Shown: positions 40,301-55,300, counted from the first letter of the stretch. The stretch: DNA of 64,000 nucleotides from Nepenthes gracilis (GCA_033239525.1 BSYO01000016.1:11295045-11359044), one strand, 5' to 3'. Made by a program: numbers and translations. The notes: a model not told the origin generated them from the letters alone.

Positions 40301-43300
40301 TGGTTCTGTGGGCTTCTTGGTGAGCTTGGCGTCGATTAGTTCGATCTCAATTCACTTTATGTTGATAACATTAGTGCCATACAAATTGCAACTAATCCTA
40401 TGCATCATGAACGCACAAAGTATATTGAGATTGATTGCCCTTATATTAGAGAGGTTCTGGATACTCGCATTATTTCTCTTTCTCATATTTCAACGAATCT
40501 CCCGATTGTTGATATCTTTATTAAGCCATGACATGTTAAAGATATCAGTTTCTTATTAGCAAATTGATGCTTCTTGATTAGCTAACATTAATTTGAGGGG
40601 GATGACAGCAATAATTTGTCCACAAATCACCCACACTTAATTTTTGATCCTTGTAAATATATTATATTAATAATTCTTATTTAAGGTGATGTAATTTGCT
40701 AATTCTCAACGTTATAACTTGGATATACTTACTTTATATAATGAAAGAAATCGTCGCAATATGAGGTATGCAATTCAAATTAAACCTTAAATTAAACCTT
40801 TGATAGCATAACTGACATGTAGACTACTATTCTAATTAAATTTCCCTCTACGGACCAACTTAGAGCTTATAAACAAAAAATTCCTTCCAGAAAGTTTAAG
40901 CCTATGCCTACTAGGATGCAGTGGTAGTATTCCACTCGCCTAAAACCCTCAAGGGCAAGAAAAGAAAGCAGAAACCGTGAATTCTCTATATAAATTGCCA
41001 CTCCAGGATCTAAAATAACAATGACACGCTAAGGGTGGAGTATGAGACCTAGCAGGAAGAATATATTTCTATTCTTCATCCAAGCTGTCAAATATGGTGA
41101 ATTACCCTTGGAAAAAAAATATTTCCATTCTTCATCCGAGCTGTCAAATATGGTGAGTTATCTTTCTACCAAGTGACTTGAGATTTAATCCTGTTCTAAA
41201 ACATTTGCTATAACATATTTCTGACGCTGAGCTCTACTAACAACTGGCATTACTGGTGAACAATTGTTGCGGACATAATTGATAGAAATGAAACACCCAC
41301 AAAAAAAGGGGGAAAAGAAAAAGATAAATAAGATAGAAAACATAGAAAGTGAGTGAGGATGACTTGTCCTCTGAAGTTGACATGAATTCAACAATACAAT
41401 GAGAATTAAGCTTTTCAGCTGAGTTGAAGGTTTGAACTTACAATATGTTAATATTCTTAAGGTCCAGAGAACTTTGTAGCCAAGACATTACATTATCTGC
41501 AAATCATAGTCCACCAGTAGGAAGAAAGGACCTGAATCTTGTTGACAGCATGTTCCTCGGTGTTTGGGAGGCAAAAGTGCTTTAGAACTATCTTGAACAA
41601 AATTTCCCTCAATGCCAATTTAGAATTTAAGGAAAGATGAGCAATTTGTTTCATTGCCAGTCTGAAATAAATGTAAGAAAAGAAGACTTTGGTTGGTGCC
41701 GTTTTCTAGAAATTACATCTCTTAATATTTTTAATTTTGAAAGCTCTTGATTAATTTGACTTTGACTCTGTTATTTAATTCCAGAATGACTCGAGTTTGA
41801 TTTGTGTGTTGTGTTACAGGTATTGCTTGGTCTTTCTGGAGTTTTGATTGTTATACTTTCTGTCCTTGGCTCAGTTGGCTTTTTTAGTGCGATGGGAGTG
41901 AAATCTACATTAATCATCATGGAAGTTATTCCTTTCCTGGTTTTGGCGGTATGTTTGTGTGCTGATATTATTAATTTAGTCTCTCCAAGTTATAGTGTCC
42001 TGTTCTGCCAGACTTTTGTCCTTGTAGAAACAAAATCATCCTCATTATGATCAGTTATAGTGTGCCAGGCTTTTGTACTCGTAGCAAACAATTAATATCT
42101 CACATTTCATGGATATAATATATGTTTATTAAATATTCACTGCTTAAAGCCTTATTTTTTTGGTTAATCAGGTTGGAGTTGACAACATGTGCATACTGGT
42201 TCATGCTGTAAAACGGCAGCCATTAGAGTTCCCTTTTGAAGTCCGAATCAGCAATGCTCTTGTTGGAGTAGGTCCATCTATAACACTAGCTAGTCTGTGT
42301 GAGGTCCTGGCGTTTGCAGTTGGATGTTTCATTTCTATGCCTGCATGCCGTGTCTTCTCGATGTTTGCAGGTAATAGGAATTTTTGGATGTTCTCGTTAC
42401 TGGAATTGGTCGACATTCTTCATCCTCAAATTTGACCAAATTCTGTCATTTTGTCCAGCTCTGGCTGTCCTACTGGACTTCCTTCTACAAATGAGCGCTT
42501 TTGTTGCTCTAATAGTTTTGGACTTTAAAAGAGCTGAAGATAACAGGATTGATTGTATCCCATGCATTAAAATTTCTTCCGTTTCTCTGGAATCTGAAGG
42601 TCTTATCGTATTCTATTCTTCTTTCTAATCCAATAATTTTCTGATGTCATTTTGCATGCTTGATATTTCTGATTTTTAGATAGTTTGCATTTGCTAAGTT
42701 CCCTGTTCTGATTTAAATGTCTTCATATGATTTAGGTGTTAGTCAAAGAAGTCCTGGACTGCTTTCTCGGTATATGAAGGTATTCTTCTTATATCTTTAT
42801 AAAGGAAAAAAATAAGTTGGTGAACGTCATAATCTTTAAATTAGAATGGTATGACTATGTGTGCCTATTTTGGATCTCTCTCTCTTGCAAGTATGATGTC
42901 ATCTCCCCCACCCAGCACAGTTCTCTCCCCCTATGAACCTAGAAACTTTCAACAGTCACTCAAAATGATTAACATGTGATGAAGGGAAGGGGAAAAAGGT
43001 AGTGGAGGGGAAGGAGAATAGAAGGAAGAGGGACAAAGGGAGAATCGAGATCAGAGAGAGGAGTAGAGACCAGGAAGAGAGGAGACTAAGAAGAAGAGCG
43101 GAAGAAAAGTACAATCACTCAAATTCATTCAATTTATCAACACCGAACCAAACAATAGAGTTAGGTTATGTTTGGTTGGTGGGAATTAATTTCTATTCTC
43201 ACCTTATTCACAGCGGAATATTTATTACACTGTTTGGTTACGTTTTGACAAGAAATAAATATTTTAGAGGAATATTTATTCTCGAATATCAGGGAATAAC

Positions 43301-46300
43301 TATTACCATGTGTGTATAGATATTAGTTATTCTCAGATATCTGGGATTAACTATTTCCACACCTTTTTTTTTTAATTTCGAAAATGCCCTTATAGGTGTT
43401 ATATAAGCACAGATTATATATATATATATATTCTAGCATAAATACATAATTATATCAAATTATGTATATATATATATAAATTGTGTATATTATATCAAAT
43501 TATATATAAGTAATTATATATTCAATTATATATATTATATCTAATATTTATTAAATATGTATTCTATATAATAAAAATATATATTATAATAATCGATATT
43601 ATATATATACTTGAACACACACACACACACACACAATATCTTTTTCCTTGAATAAGGGCAAAAAGATCATTGCGATAAATTTTGACTTTATTTCTTATAC
43701 TATTTTATAAACCAAATATTGGAATACTAATTACCAACTTATTTTATTCCAACAACCAAATATAAGAATAATAATTTTCAATTCTATTCTCATTCTGTTG
43801 TATTCCCCGGGAATAACTATTTTATTCCCACCTTATTCTATTTTAATAGCCAAACATATCGTTAGGGTCATCATATAGAGAATCCTATTCCTAGTAAATA
43901 AAATAAAATCTAAGAACTTCTAATTTGGAAATAATATATATTGAAACTAAAATATCTTTTAAGTAGAAAGAAAATTAAATCTAGTTTGGAAATAAATTAA
44001 TGCTATTTTGAAAATCAAATCAAATTAAATAAAATCTTTATATCAAATCAAATCTCTGTATCCATTTAGAAATAAAATCAAACTACATCTCTACGTCCAT
44101 GATATCCGCATCAATTCTTTACGAGTGGTTAGGACTCGATCCTGTCTAGTAAAATTTCTGTAGTCAATTTCCTAATCACAAGTTGAGCGATTGTGCAATC
44201 TTCTGTCGACGGTGATAGACACGTGTGAGTGGGGGTCGAAATCTGATTGAGCAACCAATGTCTCCGAAATGAACTGGACTTGGGGCTGGAGAGGTGCAAT
44301 CCTGCTGATTTTGATAGAATTTTAAAAGATTTGGGTCTAACTATTGGAGTTTCTCTTGAGAGATCTATGCATTCTTGGACTTTGGTCAACCAACCCAACG
44401 GATAATGAAGGGTTGAACCGCTCCTTTCTTGGTGAACATAATTTGCTTATCTAAAATAGTATCAATTTTATCATTGTGTGCCGGTAGGGGGAGAGTTGTG
44501 CAAGATTGGGTGCACATTTAATATGTGGCACATTTGGGGGTATATCGGAGGGATCAATAGGTGGAAAAAAATTACTTTTATAAGTAATTAAATCTTCAAT
44601 ATTGAAAATATGATGAAAATCAAAATAAGATAGAATATCAATAATATATGCATTTGATCCAATCCGTTGTAAAATTTTAAATGGACCAGCACTATGAGCC
44701 TACAATTTAAAAACTTGTCCATGTAGGTGCCGATCTAGCTTGATTCGAACCATAATATAATCTTTTACATTAAATTCAACGTATCTTTTATGTGTATTAG
44801 CGCAAAGTTTATATGTGGTATTACTTGTCTCTAATTGTTTATTGACCTCGATATAGGTATTGTGTAAAAATTTCGGCCGTTATGGACATACTAACATGTG
44901 GCAACATCAGGATAAGGTTCAATAGTTTTTTAGGTTTGTAACCATGCACAACTTCAAACGGACTCAAGCCTAGAGATCTATTGACAGAACTATTATATCC
45001 AAATTGGGCGGTGGAATGACAACTTTAATTTGATTATCTGTTTGAGGGTGGTAGGTAATAAAAAATTTTAATTTGGTACCAACCATGTGTCACAGGGTCC
45101 CCTAAAAGTGACTAGTAATACGAATGTCCCTACTAGAAATAATAATCTTAGAAAGACCATATAACTTGACAATCTCAGCAAAGTAAAGTCGGGCAATTTG
45201 AGAAGTATCAGCAGTCTTACTATACTGAATGAATTGGTCATTTTGGAAAAACGGTCCACAACAAAGATGGAGTCATATTGTTTAGGGGCACGTGAGAGCC
45301 CTAACACAAAGTTCATACTTACATCCTGCCAGTGACCATTAGGTACGGGTAGAGGAGTGTAAAGGCCAGTGTTTTTCTTTTTATATTTTCCTAGCTGGCA
45401 TGTTTGACAAGCATTGATGATTTTGGTCACATTTTTCTTTAAACTAGGCTAGAAAAATTGCCGCTCGACCTCCTTTATTGTTTTATCACTTCCAAATTGG
45501 CCAGATAGATTGCCATCATAAACCTCCCAAGCTATAAATTCTTGGATAGATGTTTTAGGGATGCAAAGTTTATTAACCCGAAATAAATACCCATTTTGAA
45601 TACGAAAACCTTCCGTGGTGTCTAAGTGCCCACATTGTGATGCCAGAAAGATTTTGCTAAAATCAGAGCTGAACTTATACTCTTCTTTAAATCTTTCGAA
45701 ATCAACAATCTTAATTTGAACAATAGATAACAAGGACAGACGACTTAAGGCATTGGCCGCTTGGTTTTCGACTCTCTTCTTATATTTTAAGATAAAAGAA
45801 TAGGTTTGTAAATATTCAATCCACCGATGGCTAGAAAAATTGATGATTTTTCTAGGTTTGTAAAGGCCAGTGTTTTTCTTTTTATATTTTCCTAGCTGGT
45901 ATGTTTGACAAGCATTGATGATTTTGGTCACATTTTTCTTTAAACTAGGCTAGAAAAATTGCCGCTCGTCCTCCTTTATTGTTTTATCACTTCCAAATTG
46001 GCCAGATAGATTGCCATCATAAACCTCCCAAGCTATAAATTCTTGGGATGATGTTTTAGGGATGCAAAGTTTATTAACCAGAAATAAATACCCATTTTGA
46101 ATACGAAAACCTTCCGTGGTGTCTAAGTGCCCACATTGTGATGCTGGAAAGATTTTGCTAAAATCAGAGCTGAACTTATACTCTTCTTTAAATCTTTCGA
46201 AACCAACAATCTTAATTTGAACAATAGATAACAAGGACAGACGACTTAAGGCATTGGCCGCTTGGTTTTCGACTCTCTTCTTATGTTTTAAGATAAAAGA

Positions 46301-49300
46301 ATAGGTTTGTAAATATTCAATCCACCGATTATGCCTATAATTTAATTTTTTCTAGGAGCTAATAAATCAAAGGGCTTCATGGTCAGAATAGAAGACAAAC
46401 TCCTGAAGTAACAAGTAATGACGCTAATAATGTAAGGCCTATACAATAACATATAGTTCCTTATCATAAATAGAGTATCGTAATTTGGTGTCATTTAACT
46501 TTTTGCTAAAGCAAGCAATTGGATGGCGTTTGTGATTAAGAACTCTTATTCCTACGCTTGAGGCATCACACTTTACTTCAAACACTTTGAAAAAAAATCA
46601 AGGAGTCACATAATGGGGGCCATTTTCATCCTCTCTTTTATAATTTTGAAAGCTTTGACAGCATCAGGAGACTAAGTAAATTTACACTTCTTCATGCATT
46701 CAGTGAGAGGAGCCATGATTGTATTAAATCCCTTGATGAACTGACAATAAAAAGTGGCTAAGCCGTAAAAATTACAAACTTTATGAATGGATTTCAGTTC
46801 AGGCCAATTTATGATTGCTTGGACCTTTGTAGAGTTAGCAGAAACGCTATCAGAAGAGACAATAAAGTCTAGGAAAGCTACTTTATCCGAAAAGAATGAA
46901 CATTTCTTAAGATGAGCAAACAACCTTTCTTTTCTAATAATGAGGCAAATATTTATGGGATGATCCAAATATTGTTCATTGCTCTTACTATAAATGAGAA
47001 TGTCAAAATAAACCACTATGAATTGGCCATGAAAGGTTATAAAGCTTGGGCTATGACCCTCATAAAAGTACTTTGTGCATTAGATTGTCCAAATTGCATG
47101 ACTAACCACTCATAATGATCGTTCTTCATCTTGAAAGTTGTTTTCCACTCATCTCCTGGACGAATTTTGATTTGGTGATAACGACTCTTTAAATTTATTT
47201 TGGAAAAGATTGTGGCACCAACTAGGGATGGAAAAATGATATTTCACAGCGATTTTATTAATTGCTCTACTATCCATATACATCCGCCATGATTTATCTT
47301 TCTTTGGTGTTGAGAGAACGGGTACCACATATGGACTCATACTTTTGTGAACAAATCCTCTGCGAAGGGATTTCTCAACTTGTTATTAGAGTTCAACATG
47401 CTCAGTAGGATTCATCCTATAATGAGGGAGGTTTGGGAGAGATGTGCCCGGAATGAAATCAATAGCATGTTGAATGTTGTGTAAAGGTGATAAGTGATTT
47501 GGGAGGTCCTCGGGGAAGACATCTTGAAAGTTTTGGAGAAGTTGATGGGCCTTATTAGGAATCTCTATGGAAGAGTTCGGAAGGACTTCAAGAATGATAA
47601 CGACAAACATAATAGACTCACTGATACTGTCCGTTCAAATGTTGTGGGACTAATGATATGTAATCTTTTCGTTATTACCAAAGCCCTTTATTTGTTGGGA
47701 GTCATTAGGTTTGGGGGTAGGGGATAGAGGTGGATCTCCTTTCCCTTGTGAACAAAAGAGTAGGAATTAAAACGACCTAGGATGATCACATTTAGGTCAT
47801 ATGGCCAAGAGCACCCGAGAATGACATGACCCTCGTTCATTGGTATAATGTCTCATCAAATATGATCTTTATATTCTAAGAACTAAATGGGTACGAGACT
47901 GCATTTTTTGAAGGTTATAGAAGACGTATCAATCCACGAAATGCTATATGGATTAGGGTGCGGGACCGTTTTCAATTCCAAACAAGAAGTAGTATTAGCT
48001 GAGACTGCATTGATGCAACTATCGCTATCCACGATAATCTTACATGTCTTTTCATTCACTTTGATATGTGTAAAAGATGGCATGACGGTGCCAGTTATCA
48101 GCCGCTTTGGATCGCATTAAGGTGCATCGTACAATGCTCAGGAATGGTGTATCAGGGGAGGAAGAACTGGAGCCTAGGCTAGGGGAATTAATCTTGATGC
48201 AACTCACAAATATGTCACTGTCATTATCATTTAAATCTTCAAACTCTTCTAACTTGGACTCATATACTTGTTCTTTGAGGGGTTCCTTGTTTATTCTATA
48301 TTGTCCATCAATTAATAAGGCTTTACTTGGATATTTGGAAGAAATATGTTCAAAACCTTTATAATTGAAGCACCGTAATTGAGAAATTCTCCTTAGGCTT
48401 TCAACACCCTGTCCTCGAGCTTTCCTTGTAGTGGAATTTGTGGATGGAGGAGGTCTTAGGACAGACTTAGATTTAGGAGTAGGAGTATGCGATGTGGATT
48501 GACGATACGGTGTTTTGGTAACTAACTCGAAGTCTCAAACTAAATTGTATGCATGGTTCGAGGTGGCAACTCTACGGAGGATATGTTATCTCCTGAGGTC
48601 CTCATATAGTCATTGCTGAAACCTACTTAGCGTCATGACCTAGTCCTCAATGATATAACATATTATCTAAAATTATCAAATTGAGTCATATATTCGGTTA
48701 CGGATCGATTATCCTGTCGAAGGGCATTCCATTGGTCTAGCAAGTTGCTATTGTATGAGTGGGGTAAGTATTTCTCTTGAAGGCATCGCTTCATTTCGGC
48801 TCAACTCTTGACAGGGGCTGCCTGATGCCTAACAAAAAGGTCCTCAACACTTTCTCAAAATAATTGAACATTTCCAGTCAATTGAAGGTTAGCAAATTAA
48901 ACTCTCATATCTTTTGACATGTCATACCATTCAAAAAAACGATCCATATCCCTGACCCATTGAGTGAAAACTTGATGGTTCAAGCAGCCGTTAAAAGTAG
49001 GGGCATCCAGTTTGATATTTTTAAAGAGGTGGTCATCTAGGTCCCGCTTTCAATTATAGTGTAGGGGCCGATAATTGCGTCTACGAGGGGCTCAATTGTC
49101 TTGTTTTCGTTGGTGAGTCTTATTATAAGATGCATCAGAGTTGTCAGCATCCGATGAGTGAGGCCCTTTTTTTAAAGTGGCAACTCGATTTGCAAGATCC
49201 AAATTTATCTGACGAGTAGGGGCCAGGTTAGTTTGAATGTCAATAATGTGGTTTTCTAATTGTTGATTGGAAGTTAATTGAGCTAACTGTTGACTTAGAA

Positions 49301-52300
49301 TTTTAAATTGGTTAAAATCCATGATTAGGTCAGAGGTGTTATGGAAAATAATATGACCACTGCACAAGTGCATGCAACACCAATACGACTAATGAGATTA
49401 AGATCAATAACCAATTAAGGCATTCCAAGCCGATATAAATTTATTTGTTTATGAGATTTCGTATAGTTTAGATCATGCAAATAAGTATTGCTAATCTATT
49501 AAAATATTAAAGTAGGAATTAAGTGCAATGCGATTGTGTTCATTATAAAGGTAGGAGGATGTGAAAGGAATGAATATCTTTTTTTTAATGGCATATCCCG
49601 ATAAAATTAAATATTATTAAAGAAAAGCAAAAATATGCTACCCAAAATAAAATGGAACGAATGCATCCGAATACAATAGACGAATCGAACTACTTGGATA
49701 ATGTGGCTGTAAACTGTCTACTACCTTCTTTCTTTCTTCTTTTTTTTTTTTGTCCCTTTTTTTTGCTCTCTTTTTTCTATTTTTTTCTATTTTTTTGTCC
49801 TTTTTGTTTTGTTGCTTTTATGTTTTTCTTTCTTTTTTATTATTTTTTATTTTGTTAACCTCACTCGGACCTCAAAGCCCCCACACACATGCGGATGCTC
49901 AAGCGGCAATGGCGATGGCGATGAAGGCAACATTGTATACGAAGATGAGAATGTTGGCGACGAAGACGAAGAAGACAATAACAAGGACAAAGACTAGAGA
50001 TAAAGAAGATGAAGACGAAGAATCGGCACAACTTGATTCGTGACTTCTCCATTCATTATTTCTTTTTCTCTCTCCCTGAAGAAAGGTGGCGGCTAGGGTT
50101 TGGTGGGGGTGCGGCACGGGCAGCCGGTTTAGGGCTTGATTGTGATTTGGCGGTGGTAGAACTTGTGCATTGGGCCTTCGGGTGAGGGGTTGATTAGGGT
50201 TTTGGGTGAATGGTCGATTAGGGTTGTCGGGTGGTTTGAATGGGTGTGTTGGGAGTGATTTGGCTTAGTGGTGACCGAAGAGGTGGTGGTTGTGGCAGTC
50301 GACAGGCGACGTGGACGATGGTGTCGAAGATTTGAAGGGGTGGAAGACGATGTACAATGCTTGTGGTGAGTGAGGCTACCGGTAGTGCTCTCCTGCCTCC
50401 AGCTACTGCTGCTTTGTTGACTGCAACTGCTGCGTCGTGCCTCTTCTTTTTTTTTCACAATTTTTTCAGAAACTCTCTCTCTCTCTCTTTCCAACAACAA
50501 TATATATATATTTTTGCTTTGTTGTTGAGTGCTCTTTACAAAATCACTCTTTTTTTTTTTCTTTTACAATATAAAGAGTAAGCAGAATTGGCTGAGATTT
50601 TGCTTGCCAGAAGAGGGCTAAACTATTTGTTGCAGTATGGTGGTGGGCAGTCCCGGTGACAAGACTGTTGTTGGAGGTGGTATTGGAGTTGGAGGCCGTG
50701 GATTGGAGGAGTTGGTGATGACACTAATGGTGTTGGTTGCATGAGAAGACAATATAGGAAAATAGAGAATTAGTTTCTGATACTAAATTTGATATAGGGA
50801 AGGGGAAAAAAGTAGGGGAGGGGAAGGAGTACTGAATGAAGAGGAACAGAGGGAGAATAGAGATCAGAGAGAGGAGTAAAGACCAGAAAGAGAGGAGACC
50901 AAGAGGGAGAGGTGAAGGAAAGTATAATCACTCAAATTCATTCAATTCATCAATACCAAACCAAATAATAGAGTTAGGATCATTATGTAGAAGACCCTAT
51001 TATTAAGAAACAAAATCAAATTTAAGAACTTCTAATTTGGAAATAATATAAAATGAATATAAAATATCTTCTAAGTGAAAAGAAAATCAAATCTTTTGCA
51101 AATAAAATCAATGCTACTTTGGAAATCAAATCAAATCACTAAATCGAATCTCTGTATCCATTTGGAAATAAAATCAAATCACATATCTGCATTCATGATG
51201 ACCGCATCAACATGTCTTTCTTGTGGGCCTCTTCATTGGATGAATGGAACGAGGGATTGCTGCAAGTAAACACTTATTGATGAGAAACTGAAGCAGTTAG
51301 TGGATCAGTGCCCTCAATGTGTTGCTCAGACAAGTGGAATCTGAATAACATGAGAACATACTGTGGAACTTAGCAGGTTTCGCATCATTTCATTTTCTTC
51401 TTATCGGGTCCTGTTAGCAGGTTCCTTTAATACATTTGTTGAGGGTGTTTTGCACCTTTTCTAGGACATGAATGACATATTAGTATTTTGTCCATTGTAC
51501 ATGGTGCGCACAGAAGTTAAGGTGGATTGTGCTTTTGTATTTAATTTCATCCTTAAACTGTGCCATAAGGACACCCATTGTAGCAGTTTTCCTTTCTGAG
51601 TTTAAAAATGGTAAATGATTCTGTTATCCTCCTAGTTTCTAGACTGCCACTTGTCAAAAGAGAAGGAGAAAAAGGACATGACTGAGCTTTCCTCAATGTA
51701 AACTCCAAAGCACCAGAATCCTTCCATATAAGCACTTAACCAAATAGGTATTCATCGACCTTTCTACTGTAAGTGTGCTTGCAATTCTTAGATACTCCAT
51801 CAAAGTTTGCAGATGATATCCTAAAGTTTGCTTGTAGTTGCATTTGTGAACACCTTCTATCAATTGCTAGATGTTGATGGTTGATATTGCTTGGTTTTAG
51901 CACTTAGTCTGGGGCATGATATTCAAAACCTGTTTATTACAAACTCATAACTATCATAGATAAGAAAGCCAGATAACAAAAAAATATCACTAGCTGTAAA
52001 CTTGTGATTTTGCGACAGAGATGATATATCAAAAATGTATTTTGTGTTGCTAGTGGACAATAGCTGCATTACTAGAAGTGTTTTTGGTTTATAATAGCTG
52101 GGCTACAAGAAGTTGTTTTGGTTTATTTATTTTCTTCTTTGTATAATTAGTATTGCCAAGATATATATAAGATTTTTCTAAAAACATTTTGCAGGAAGTC
52201 CATGCACCTATTCTTGCTCTTTGGGGAGTTAAAGTTGTTGTCCTTGCTGTCTTCTCTGGTTTCACTTTAGTCAGCATTGTAAGTTGCTCCATATATATAT

Positions 52301-55300
52301 ATATATTTATTTATTTATTGGATTCAAATTATATATGTTATGTTATTTATTTGTACATGTGATCATTAGCCATTTGGCGTTCTATTAATCTTTTAGGCAT
52401 TGTGCACAAGGATTCAAGCTGGCTTAGAGCAAAAGATAGCTCTTCCACGGGACTCGTATCTTCAGGTTTGTCTTTGCAGATCTTATTACTTCTTGTTTTT
52501 GTTCTATTGTGGCCCACTTTGAGATTCTTTTATTTTCCTTACTCGTGAACCTATATCTGCCACAGGGATATTTTAATAACATCTCAGAATATCTCAGAGT
52601 TGGACCCCCTTTATATTTTGTTGTAAAGGATTATAACTACAGGTAGTTTCCTTGATATTACTTTTTCTTGCCTTTTATCAAGCCATTTACTTGTTACCTT
52701 CTAATTTTATTCCATTGCCAGTTCCAGTTCAATTCTTTGGATTAGAAAAAAGCACAAAAAAGAAAATTTTACGCAGTTTCACTTGAAAAAATAGAGTGCT
52801 CTCTTAGCAAAATTTACAAACTAGAACTCAACATCATTTATTTTACACACTGCTGCCCAAAAACAAGCTTAATTATGGCACTTCAGCTTTCTTTTGGTTA
52901 TTCTTTGTTGGAATTAGAAATGAACCATTTTATGTAATTGGAAGAATGCCTAAACAAGCAGGATTGTGTTTGGCTGGAATAACATTCAAGCCTAATTGCT
53001 TCATAAATGCCAGTGAACAGCTAGATCCTAACTGGCACTTTGCCATGTGCCTGTTGCTCTTTAAAAATCTTGTGTTTCTGTTGACATTGGACAAGAGATT
53101 ACATACTTGGAACTTGTTAACCATTGGAATAGCTCGGGATTGTTGATTGATTGTCCAGAAAGATTATTGCCAATATGTAGAAGGGAGGAAGCATCATGCT
53201 TCCACACCATACTACATATTATTATGAGTTTGCTTGTACTTAAATGACCAGAAAATCAAATAAAGACTCGGGGGGCAAGAGTGCGGCTGCTGAATTGTGA
53301 AATACAATTATTATCTTATACATTTTCTTTAAAAAAATAGAAAAAAATATAATGAAGAGGAAAGGAAAAAGAGGCAAGGCATTTATGCAAATTACCACAA
53401 ATTAGTAGTGCAATGGTAATGTATGAATCTTTGCTTTTTGATTTTGCTAGAGTTAAGATTCCAAATAAAGTTGCCATTTTCAGTTGCAAATTGCAATATA
53501 AGAGAGTATTGGCTTTGGTCGTAAGCAGCAGAATTTCAGCAGACATATGATTATTTGTGGCCATCAAGTGTGATTAACTGACTGCTGAAGCATTCTAATT
53601 CATTAACTTGATAAATTATGTGTTAATTTTCTTTAGTTTGCTTCTTTTTGTGGCATTTGTTAATCTATTACCTCACATAATTCCAAATTTGCAATGCTGA
53701 TACATCTGACTTTGAATGATCAAACTCAGCTCAGAATCGAGGCACACAAATCTGTTATGTTCCATCAGCAAGTGTGATGCAAACTCCCTTCTGAATGAGG
53801 TAATTAGAGAAAGAACTTTTTGGCAAATGATTTAATTTTTCTGCACTGCTTAGCTAGACAGTATGTCAATATCAAGAATCCTGTCTACAATGTGCCTCGC
53901 GTATTCCATTCTGTAGTCATGGAAGGTTCAATGCATCTGAATAAACCACACACAGTCTCCAATTCACCATCCTTCCTTTCATATCCATTTCGTTTTACCT
54001 GATTAACTTTGTTGATGGAGGCACAGTTCTGAGCAGTATGCTTGCAATATAATTCATTAAGTGTAACAATAAACATTGTTTGCTGCTAGAGTAGCTGAAT
54101 ATGCCGTATGTTGGCATGCTTTAACTTTCTATGATATGCTTGCCATTTGAGTTCATATCAAAATATCAGTTCTTTCCACTGAATTCATTAACAAGACACT
54201 TAGGAAGCTAATACGTTCCGATGACAGAGGATTTTATCGAAAAAGGAAATGCTTACCACTTTTGAAATATAAATTTGATGTTGTTGGAATCTGGGAACTC
54301 CAAATATTAGATTCAGATGTGTGCTCCTGTCGATGTTCAGTAGAGGCAGGCAGTAATTTTTGCTTAATTTGGGACTGTCTCATCTAGTCATAAAAGCATA
54401 ATGCGGAGTAGATGGTTGAGAGCAGTATTCTTTTTTGGTGGATCAAGTTCATATTTGTGTTGTGAGAAACTAGTTATGGGGCTTTGACTCCCAAGATGGA
54501 ACGTCATAAGAAGTGGGGGTTGACTTGATCTCCAATGGAACTGCACATTGTGATTCTTCTGTTAAGTTCATGAAAAAATAGTTCTTGACATTTGGCATGA
54601 TAAGTTTCAGGACATTAAATCAGCACTTTCCTCTATACAATAACTCCCTAATTCAGGGTTTGCTACGTCAATCCTCTTCTGTGTTTTGCATGCTCAGCGT
54701 TTTGATATAGGTAGAATGATCTTATAAATAAGATGTTTTAATTTCAATGTCATATTCATTGGTGCCAGTAGTATCTGTAGGATGATAGTTTCAATAATTT
54801 TATGTATTTTCCTTTATTAAGATGATTTTAATTAATTGCAATTTATTATTATTGATTGTAGCTAGGATGTAAATTAGGAATTTGGTTGCTGTAATTATGG
54901 AAGGAATTTGCTATTTAATGAGAAGGACCCTCAATTGAGGACATTTAGACAAATTGACATGGTATCAAAGCCACTTTTGAATCAATTGTGACTCTATTGG
55001 TTTCTGTTTTCTTTGGTTGTTGGTTTGTATGTGGTTTCCCACATGATAGAGGAAGGAGTCTACCTTTCTCACTTGTTTCAATTGATTTGTTGTGATACTT
55101 TCATTTTGATTGATTTTGCGTGGATTATTTTGAGCATCTTCAATTATTTCGTGGAGTCATTTCAATTGATTCCTTCTTCTTGGAGTATCATATCTTTGAG
55201 TGTCTTAGATTTCTAGAAATCCATGCTCTCATGGTGATTTCGGTCTCTCATCTTTGAAACCTTCAATTTTTTTCTTCGTTCATTACCTTCCTCCTAGGGT

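Larger units (their letters stand above)
28788..40810 (+). mobile_element. Old Ty1/copia element in NPC1 intron 18, split by a gypsy insertion
   Basis: Short LTRs (28793-28990 and 40603-40805), a PBS TGGTATTAGAGCC at 28991 (initiator-Met type), a polypurine tract TTTGAGGGGGA just before 40603, and a degenerate target duplication (GCTTA at 28788-28792, GCATA at 40806-40810). The internal order gag, protease, integrase, RT, RNase H is that of Ty1/copia. The element is sense to NPC1 and heavily decayed. A Ty3/gypsy element occupies 31593-38571; without it, the copia element would be about 5 kb, a normal size. Confidence 0.85.
42972..51214 (-). mobile_element. Ty3/gypsy element B2 in NPC1 intron 22
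   Basis: A second copy of the B1 family, with LTRs at 42977-44113 and 50790-51209 (TGAT...GCATCA) and a perfect target duplication ACATG (42972-42976 and 51210-51214). It is on the minus strand, antisense to NPC1; the PBS side reads AATTTAGTATCAGAAAC next to the right LTR. The left LTR is enlarged by a 695-bp insert, and pol carries a tandem duplication. Order and motifs match B1. All frames are broken. Confidence 0.9.

Noticed and set aside
49905..50043. Small acidic host protein
   Set aside because: It lies in the gypsy leader, its counterpart in B1 (37419-37626) differs in frame and sequence, and it is low-complexity.
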